A DNA stretch of 64,000 nucleotides, from positions 1 through 64,000 of the forward strand of contig PHBZ01000009.1 of assembly GCA_002840755.1 (NCBI GenBank). Direction: 5' to 3'. The translations under genes were made by a program, and so were the position numbers. Positions 58,155 through 64,000 of the stretch are shown here, in pieces. A model generated the notes under the pieces. It had not been told where the DNA came from. It was given only the letters and a program-made list of their open reading frames with translations, and did no database searches. Source of the DNA: Chloroflexi bacterium HGW-Chloroflexi-10. Lineage in GTDB: Bacteria; Chloroflexota; Anaerolineae; Anaerolineales; Anaerolineaceae. Positions within the stretch are counted from its first letter, which is position 1. Each line of letters starts with the position of its first letter.

Positions 58155-59129
58155 TTATTCCATCCATAATTTTCTTAAAAATCTCGTCTTTTCGTAGTGA
58201 TGATGAATTCCGCCACCATCATGCTGGTTATAAGGATAAACACGAATTTGCTTGCTGCCAGCATAATGATTATAGGCTGCAAAAACAGTAGAAGGCGGGC
58301 AGGTTTCATCCATTAATGCGGTAGAAAACAAACCTGTCGCTTTGGCGCGTGGTGCAAAATTTACCCCATCAAAGTAGGAAAGAGTTTGCATGACTCGGGC
58401 AACTTTATCCCGGTGCACCTGACAAAAATGCACAATTTCCTGATAAGGAAATGAATTAACCAATTGGGTTGCCCGCTCAAAATGACATAAAAACGGAACA
58501 TCTGCCATAATTACCGGCAAATCCGGCATCAGACCAGCGGTTGCCAATGCTATCCCCCCCCCCTGGCTGCCTCCGGTAATTGCAATCCGGTTAGCGTCTA
58601 TGGCCGGGTGTGAGCGCGCAGCTTCAACCGCACGGACGGCATCGGTAAATACCCGCCGATAATAGTATGTGTCCGGGTTTAATATACCCCGAGTCATAAA
58701 ACCCGGGTACTGAACGCTACCACCATCCAATTCCGGATCCGGTGTATCTCCCTGCCGCCAGGCACTTCCCTGACCACGGGTATCCATCACAAAATGTGCA
58801 AATCCGGCACTCACCCAGGAAAGCCATTCCATCGGCAGCCCGCGGCCACCACCATAACCTATATATTCCACCACACAAGGCAAAGGAGCTGAACGCGTTT
58901 TGGGTAATAACAACCAGCCTTTGATGGGTTGTCCACCATAACCCGGAAAGGTGACATCAAATACATCGATCCATTCCAAAGGTTCATCCACCGCTGTAAA
59001 TACAGGATGCATGGGAAATAAACGTGCCAGCGTCAATGTGGATTCCCAGAATGAATCAAAATCCAGCGGTTCTTTGCGCTCCGGCATATATGCATTAAGT
59101 TGATCGAGCGACAGATCGAAAAAAGCCAT
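58155..59129 (-). CDS. Acetyl xylan esterase / cephalosporin deacetylase family (CE7-like)
   Basis: A 324-aa protein. CE7 signatures: [18 protein letters not shown] (118-121), nucleophile GGSQGG with Ser188, and an Asp ([11 protein letters not shown]) and His (YNQHDGGG) completing the triad. Removes acetyl groups from oligosaccharides in the cytoplasm (no signal peptide). Immediately downstream of the sugar ABC importer genes, so it probably deacetylates the imported sugar. Confidence 0.88.
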   Translation of the reverse strand: MAFFDLSLDQLNAYMPERKEPLDFDSFWESTLTLARLFPMHPVFTAVDEPLEWIDVFDVTFPGYGGQPIKGWLLLPKTRSAPLPCVVEYIGYGGGRGLPMEWLSWVSAGFAHFVMDTRGQGSAWRQGDTPDPELDGGSVQYPGFMTRGILNPDTYYYRRVFTDAVRAVEAARSHPAIDANRIAITGGSQGGGIALATAGLMPDLPVIMADVPFLCHFERATQLVNSFPYQEIVHFCQVHRDKVARVMQTLSYFDGVNFAPRAKATGLFSTALMDETCPPSTVFAAYNHYAGSKQIRVYPYNQHDGGGIHHHYEKTRFLRKLWME

Positions 59130-59140
59130 CTTAATCTCCC

Positions 59141-60010
59141 TTATTCATAAGAAATAATTTGTAACCCTTTTTCCAGATATTTTTGGAATCCAAAGAAAAC
59201 AATCAGTATTGGAATTATTGAAAAAAATGAACCAGCCATTAACCAGGAATAATGAATTCCAAACTCACTCTGATAAAGATAGGCTAAACCAACTTGCAAT
59301 GTAAATGTATCTGATTTTTGCAATAAAATCAATGGAAGAACAAATTGATTCCAGCTAGATTGAAAAACAAAAATAGCCAGGGCAGCCAGGCCAGGAATAG
59401 ATAAAGGTATGATCACATGACGATAAATGACCCACTCACTTGCGCCATCCAGACGGGCTGCATCTTCAATGTTTCCAGGTAAGGAACGCATAAATTGGCG
59501 CAATAAAAATATCCCAATTCCATCAGCTAATCCGGGTAATAGAACCCCTATCAAGCTATTCTGCAAACCCCAATTTACCAGCAAAATATATAAAGGCACC
59601 AGCGTAATTTGTTGGGGTAACATCAAAGATACAATCAGAATCGCAAACAAAATTCGCCTACCAGGAAATTGGTGCCGGGCAAACATATAAGCAGCCATCG
59701 AATCAAAGAAGAGATGTAATAAGGTGGCAGCTATGGCCAATCCTGCGGAGTTAAACATCCATAACCATAAACGGTCAATTTCAATACCCTGGTTCAGGAA
59801 AGGAATTACAAATTGTGTCCTGCCGCTAGCTGCCAGGATATTTTGAATATTTTGTAAAGAAGGTTGAAAAAACCAGATAGGGCGGATTAATGCCTGGGTA
59901 TTTTCCAGATTAAATGCACCCAACCATAGCCAGTACAATGGAAAAAGACTGATTAATGCCGTCAATCCGATGACCGAACTCCATATCCACCGCTGACCAG
60001 AAAACCTCAT
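59141..60010 (-). CDS. Carbohydrate ABC transporter permease (MalG-like)
   Basis: A 289-aa protein with six hydrophobic segments and the EAA loop [20 protein letters not shown], then PLSIPGLAA, that contacts the ATPase. CUT1-type sugar importer subunit. Overlaps functionally with the MalF-like gene 27 bp upstream. Confidence 0.88.
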   Translation of the reverse strand: MRFSGQRWIWSSVIGLTALISLFPLYWLWLGAFNLENTQALIRPIWFFQPSLQNIQNILAASGRTQFVIPFLNQGIEIDRLWLWMFNSAGLAIAATLLHLFFDSMAAYMFARHQFPGRRILFAILIVSLMLPQQITLVPLYILLVNWGLQNSLIGVLLPGLADGIGIFLLRQFMRSLPGNIEDAARLDGASEWVIYRHVIIPLSIPGLAALAIFVFQSSWNQFVLPLILLQKSDTFTLQVGLAYLYQSEFGIHYSWLMAGSFFSIIPILIVFFGFQKYLEKGLQIISYE

Positions 60011-60037
60011 AACAATCCTGCCAATTTGCCTGAAAAC

Positions 60038-60955
60038 TTAATCAAAATGCACATCTTGCCCCAGCCATCGAAAATAAGCCCAGGTCACCAGACCAATAAG
60101 CACCAGCAACACAACCGATTGTGCAGAAGCCAACCCATAATTAGCATCTCGAAAAGCTGTTTTATAAATCGTTTGAACAATTGTTGTAGTAGCATTGACC
60201 GGCCCACCCCCCGTTAGCAGATAGACTCGTTCAAAAACCTGAAAACCGGCAATAGTATAAATCACCAAAAGATAGAGGCTGGCAGGTTTTAACAAAGGCA
60301 ACGTAACATATAAAAATCTCTGCCATGCGGAGGCACCTTCAACATCTGCTACTTCAGCATATACTTTGGGAATCCCAGCTAAAGCAGCAGAGTAGATTAC
60401 CACCCCACTTCCGGGAACGACCAGAACACTACTCAGAATAACACTCCACAGAGCAATTTGTGGTTTTTGCAGCCATAAAACTGGTCCTATATTGATTATA
60501 TTGAGCAATTGGTTGGCTAATCCAATTTGAGGTTCAAATACCCAAGCCCAAACCAATGTAAGCACTACAACACCAACCAGATGGGGCAAGTAAAAAGCTG
60601 ACCGAATGATGGCTTTGGCACTTTTCCTCCAATGATGTATGCCTACTGCAACCCACAACGAGGAAAATAACCAGGCGATGACAACCAGGATGGTATATTG
60701 AAACGTATGCAGAATTGTCTTCTGAAATAAAGTACTCTGGAATAATGTAAAGAAATTTTGCAGGCCAACCCATCCCTGTTCATGAATATCCCAACGAAAA
60801 AATGCGAGCCAAATGGTTCGCGCTAAAGGATATAAACGAAACAAAACAAGACTGGTACAAACCGGTAGTAAAAAGGTGTAAATCCAGACATAACGAGACA
60901 GCTTCCATCTCGGAATGCTACGATTGCGAGTTTCCACCTTTTTAACTTTGCGCAT
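60038..60955 (-). CDS. Carbohydrate ABC transporter permease (MalF-like)
   Basis: A 305-aa protein with six hydrophobic segments and the EAA loop EVADVEGASAWQRFLYVTLP, plus LLKPASLYL. Forms the channel with the MalG-like protein. Two bases after the binding-protein stop, so translationally coupled. Confidence 0.88.
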   Translation of the reverse strand: MRKVKKVETRNRSIPRWKLSRYVWIYTFLLPVCTSLVLFRLYPLARTIWLAFFRWDIHEQGWVGLQNFFTLFQSTLFQKTILHTFQYTILVVIAWLFSSLWVAVGIHHWRKSAKAIIRSAFYLPHLVGVVVLTLVWAWVFEPQIGLANQLLNIINIGPVLWLQKPQIALWSVILSSVLVVPGSGVVIYSAALAGIPKVYAEVADVEGASAWQRFLYVTLPLLKPASLYLLVIYTIAGFQVFERVYLLTGGGPVNATTTIVQTIYKTAFRDANYGLASAQSVVLLVLIGLVTWAYFRWLGQDVHFD

Positions 60956-60957
60956 TC

Positions 60958-62259
60958 CTACTGTGGATCATCCAGGGCAGCCTGATAGACCGGTTGAATA
61001 TCATCCATTGCCTCCTGAGCGGTTTTTTCTCCCAGCAGAATCTCTTGTAAAGCTGCACCATACAGGCTATCCACCTCGCCAGGAATAGCTACCGGCACTT
61101 CATAGATTCCAAAGGCTACCAATTGAACAATGATTTCGCGTCCAGGCGTGGTGGCATAGGTATCATTACTTTTACGAATTCCGGGCGCCCGTTGCCAGTC
61201 TGCTACATCCTTGCTGACCTGAGTGCTGGTAAGGTATTGGGCTAATAAATGCGCGGCTTGCTCCTGAACATCATCTTTAACATCAATAACCGCAAACATA
61301 CCAAACGCGCCAGTTGTTACTGGAGTTCCCAATTTTCCAACCGGTGGCGGTAAAACTGCCAGCGGGAAATCAGCAGCTTCCAGAGTTGCTAACGTAGCCG
61401 GAGTCTCCATAATCATAGCCACAGAACGGCGCTGCATGAACTGATCTACTACCGTTTTTTGATCAACTGCACCATAATCGGGTGGGGTTACTTTGTAAAC
61501 CAACGAAAGATCGGCAATTTTTTGTAAAGCGGAAACCGCATCCGGTTGATTCTGAATAAACTTTTTGCCATCTTCACTCAGTACTCTTCCACCATCCATA
61601 TAAAGCATGGGCAAGAATCCAAACATTCCGGGAATGGAAGGTGTAGAAAAAGCAAATACCTTAGTACCATCCTCCCTTTGGAAGGTCAATTGCTGAGCTG
61701 CAACAATAAATTCATCATACGTCCAGGGATCTTCAAGTGTGGGAAGCGTCACACCGCGTTCTGCAAAAATTTCGGTATTGGCATATACAGCAACTGCAGT
61801 AACCCATAACGGCCAAGCATAAACTTTACCATCAACACTGGATGCCTGTAATGCACCCGGATAAAAATCTTGTTTGTCTTCTGCGCTCATAAAATCTTGT
61901 GCAGGAGAAATCAGGCCACGTTTTACATAACCCGGCAAACTGGGGCCGGCGATGGCAATCAAATTCACATCCTGCTGAGTAATTAATGCGGCTTCCAGTT
62001 TAGCTGTGCCCTCATCGGTCCAGGGAATGCCCACCATCTCCACCTTGATCTGAGGGTTATTCAGCATAAATTTGTCAATCGCCTGGCGAGTGGATACACT
62101 GGCCACATCTGTACCCCCATCCACATACCCACGCCGGTAATAAGTGACAGTAACCGTTTCTTCTATCTCCGGCCGCTCTACTACCTGACCCGCCTGACAG
62201 GCCGAAAGCCATACAACACAGATTAGCACCAAACTAGTAATGTATTGAACTTTGCGCAT
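60958..62259 (-). CDS. Sugar ABC transporter substrate-binding lipoprotein
   Basis: A 433-aa family-1 solute-binding protein. Signal peptide with lipobox LSAC (Cys21), then VTVTYYRRGYVDGG, VDGKVYAWPLWVTAVAVYAN, ERGVTLPTLEDPWTYDEFIV and the C-terminal helix bundle. Binds a sugar or oligosaccharide outside the membrane; ligand unknown, acetylated oligosaccharide inferred from the esterase. First gene of the importer operon; no ATPase gene is present, so it must borrow a shared one. Confidence 0.88.
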   Translation of the reverse strand: MRKVQYITSLVLICVVWLSACQAGQVVERPEIEETVTVTYYRRGYVDGGTDVASVSTRQAIDKFMLNNPQIKVEMVGIPWTDEGTAKLEAALITQQDVNLIAIAGPSLPGYVKRGLISPAQDFMSAEDKQDFYPGALQASSVDGKVYAWPLWVTAVAVYANTEIFAERGVTLPTLEDPWTYDEFIVAAQQLTFQREDGTKVFAFSTPSIPGMFGFLPMLYMDGGRVLSEDGKKFIQNQPDAVSALQKIADLSLVYKVTPPDYGAVDQKTVVDQFMQRRSVAMIMETPATLATLEAADFPLAVLPPPVGKLGTPVTTGAFGMFAVIDVKDDVQEQAAHLLAQYLTSTQVSKDVADWQRAPGIRKSNDTYATTPGREIIVQLVAFGIYEVPVAIPGEVDSLYGAALQEILLGEKTAQEAMDDIQPVYQAALDDPQ

Positions 62260-62636
62260 TTATCCTGTTCCTTCCATAGAACTATCCAGTCTTTAAGAGT
62301 TATTTACAAATTGATCCAATACTATTTTATACTTGACACATTGATTATAGTATCTCATTTAAGTCTACATCCTAATTTGCAGTTACCATACAAAATAATA
62401 CCCATCCCAATACCTGAGACACGACCTTGTTTTCAGATTGATAATGTCATGTTGTCACAAAAACACTGGAATGGAAGTTGCAAGGAGTCCATTGGGTAAA
62501 CTTTTTGTACGTTCACTAATTGAGGAAATGAAATGTAGTAACCCTGCTATAATTTTAGAGGGCAAAGTTGTTAAAATTCAATTACTCTATTCATTGTTCT
62601 ATTAAAGCAACCAAAAGCACTCAGGAGAAGAGAAAA
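62260..62636. other. Divergent intergenic region between ABC operon and lipoprotein gene
   Basis: AT-rich. A TATAAT lies on the minus strand at 62344-62349 (for the ABC operon) and on the plus strand at 62548-62553 (for the lipoprotein). Neither has a clear -35. No small gene seen. Confidence 0.4.
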
Positions 62637-63608
62637 ATGAAGAACAAAAACCCCGTTTGGATAATAATTTTGCTGTATTGCATGACCCTGTCGGCCTGCA
62701 ATTTACCTCAAAAGAATCAGGAACCTACCCAAAATCCTGATGCCGTATTTACTGCCGCAGCATTAACCGTACAGGCCAAATTAGAGGAAAACACCCCGGT
62801 ACCTCAGATACCTACCGCTATCGTTCCCGAACAAACCACGCAGGTTCCGGTTAGCACTAATACGCCAGCTGCAATTCAACCCACTATAATTTCTCCCAGC
62901 GCCTCTCCCACCAGTAATAAGTGTGATGTTGGCAAATTTGTAGATGATGTTACCGTACCGGACGATACTGCGTTTCTACCCGGCACATCCTTTACAAAAA
63001 CCTGGCGAATTAAAAACGAAGGTACCTGCACCTGGACGACCAGTTATGCTATCGTGTTTGAAAACGGTGACAGTATGGGCGGACCAGCTTCGGTTGCTTT
63101 AACGGGCAATGTCGCACCGGGTCAGACAATTGATATATCCGTACCCTTGAAAGCGCCGGATTCACCAGAAACGTATAAAGGAAACTGGAAATTAAGAAAC
63201 AGTTCCGGGGTTATCTTTGGTTTAGGAGATGACAATAAACCTTTTTGGGTCCAAATTAAAGTAGCGAATCCAACCAGCCAGCCTTTGGCGGTAACCAGCG
63301 CAACTTTGGAAATGATTCCCGCAGCTTATAACGGTGTATGTCCATTCCCCATTACACTGAGAGGAAAAATCACTGCTAATGGTCCCGGCGAGATTACGTA
63401 CACCTTCCGCAGAGAAGATGGCTTTGTTTCACCTCCTTTTAAAATTACTTTCGACTCAGCCGGTGAAAAAAGCGTTCCGGACTATTCTATGGCAATGGGT
63501 GTTGGACCAGGATTCGTCTGGAGCGGAAAGGTCAGTATTTATATCGACTCCCCAAACCATCAAACATTTGGAGAGAAAACTTTCACTATCCAATGTATTG
63601 CGCCATAA
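62637..63608 (+). CDS. Lipoprotein with NBR1-Ig-like domain
   Basis: A 323-aa lipoprotein: signal peptide with lipobox LSAC (Cys21), a Pro/Thr-rich linker (22-95) and an NBR1-Ig-like domain (FVDDVTVPDDTAFLPGTSFT, KTWRIKNEGTCTWTTSYAIV, VPLKAPDSPETYKGNWKLRN). A second beta-domain with a Cys pair (NGVCPFPITLRG, IQCIAP) follows. Extracytoplasmic, function unknown; the domain is common in Chloroflexota surface proteins. ATG at 62637 follows aggagaagag. Confidence 0.82.
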   Translation: MKNKNPVWIIILLYCMTLSACNLPQKNQEPTQNPDAVFTAAALTVQAKLEENTPVPQIPTAIVPEQTTQVPVSTNTPAAIQPTIISPSASPTSNKCDVGKFVDDVTVPDDTAFLPGTSFTKTWRIKNEGTCTWTTSYAIVFENGDSMGGPASVALTGNVAPGQTIDISVPLKAPDSPETYKGNWKLRNSSGVIFGLGDDNKPFWVQIKVANPTSQPLAVTSATLEMIPAAYNGVCPFPITLRGKITANGPGEITYTFRREDGFVSPPFKITFDSAGEKSVPDYSMAMGVGPGFVWSGKVSIYIDSPNHQTFGEKTFTIQCIAP

Positions 63609-63623
63609 ACAATTGTTTCGTAA

Positions 63624-63653
63624 AAGCGGCTCAGATAACATGCTGAGCCGCTT
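63624..63653. terminator. Terminator hairpin after lipoprotein gene
   Basis: Perfect 11-bp stem AAGCGGCTCAG / CTGAGCCGCTT with an 8-base loop, between two convergent genes. Short T-stretch (CTTCTT) on the plus strand. Confidence 0.7.
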
Positions 63654-63677
63654 CTTAGTACACAAGATTCCAAACGG

Positions 63678-64000
63678 TTACTCGATTTGTAAACGATATA
63701 CCCGATGATTTTTAACCTCTGCCCCACCCAGGGTAATCAGATCTTTGCGCATTTGCTCGGCACTTTCTGCCACCTGCGTAAATTCAGCAAATTTGAAACC
63801 GCGTGATTTAACGGTTTTCTCCATTTCATAGTAAAGCAACGCATTACCACCTCGGCCATGATATTCGGAGAGCACGCCCATTCCATTAACTGATACCATA
63901 TCGGCTTTTTTCATCTCGCGCATTAGATCCACAATGCTGAGTGGATTCAATCGACCCTGGTGGCGTTTCAACGCCGGTGAAATATCCGGGAATGCAAACA
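63678..64000 (-). CDS. GNAT-type acetyltransferase, C-terminal part (cut by window edge)
   Basis: The visible 107 residues end the protein: FPDISPALKRHQGRLNPLS, GVLSEYHGRGGNALLYYEME (the acetyl-CoA loop Q/R-x-x-G-x-G/A variant H-G-R-G-G) and a final LGGAEVKNHRVYRLQIE. This matches the C-terminal half of GNAT-like proteins. The frame is open through the right edge, so the start lies outside. Substrate unknown. Confidence 0.7.
   Translation of the reverse strand, partial: FAFPDISPALKRHQGRLNPLSIVDLMREMKKADMVSVNGMGVLSEYHGRGGNALLYYEMEKTVKSRGFKFAEFTQVAESAEQMRKDLITLGGAEVKNHRVYRLQIE

Overview
The window looks like a chromosomal piece of a flagellated Chloroflexota bacterium, probably Anaerolineae-like. 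This is inferred from protein style, not from a marker gene: large MalT-type ATPase/LuxR regulators, secreted beta-helix and NBR1-Ig-like surface proteins, and a flagellar/chemotaxis block with no L- or P-ring genes. GC content looks mixed: fairly GC-rich in the first 19 kb, moderate in the flagellar and chemotaxis blocks, and strongly AT-rich around 41.3-43.9 kb.

Region 1 (1-19 kb) is an amplified accessory region. The unit [MalT-like regulator - ~85-100 aa protein - membrane protein(s) - zinc-independent MDR oxidoreductase] occurs three times in a row on the + strand (843-6897, 9185-14073, 14132-18898). Two related minus-strand beta-helix surface genes sit just before units 1 and 2. The regulators of units 1 and 2 share a promoter preceded by a palindromic repeat. 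The small genes have their own promoters with an inverted repeat upstream. Unit 1 carries a relic of an oxidoreductase 3' end. A tRNA-Asn-like 3' half (656-690), an RHS scrap (~18.9-19.1 kb) and a transposase scrap (~19.9-20.06 kb) mark the area as plastic. I suggest the unit is an inducer-responsive regulator with its target operon; the substrate is unknown.

Region 2 (19-24.7 kb) holds housekeeping or solitary genes: two small membrane proteins, an alpha/beta hydrolase, a YcjF/DUF697-type GTPase and a GPH-family MFS sugar symporter.

Region 3 (24.7-41.3 kb) is a long minus-strand flagellar block: flgC-fliE-fliF-fliG-fliH-fliI-fliJ-lytic transglycosylase-flgB-fliK-flgD-(TIGR02530-like)-flgE and a YlqG/YlqH-like pair, preceded by fliC, fliD, flaG and fliS. 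The export gate (flhA, full flhB, fliPQR), switch genes fliM/fliN and motAB are not in the window.

Region 4 (41.3-44.5 kb) is an AT-rich island with a glycosyltransferase, a frameshifted sulfotransferase remnant and a methyltransferase. It may relate to flagellin or surface decoration.

Region 5 (44.5-56.2 kb) is a minus-strand chemotaxis operon: cheA-cheC-cheD-cheY-cheB-cheR-HDOD-cheX-cheX-cheW-MCP-HD-GYP. Two proteins have unusual architecture: the MCP carries a ~135-residue sensor-like domain at the tip of its signalling hairpin, and CheA carries a tandem motif resembling the c-di-GMP-binding MshEN domain. The flgC and cheA operons share a promoter-like motif with identical spacing.

Region 6 (56.7-64 kb) holds a KamA-like radical SAM enzyme, a CE7-type esterase beside a sugar ABC importer without its ATPase, an NBR1-Ig-like lipoprotein and a partial GNAT protein.
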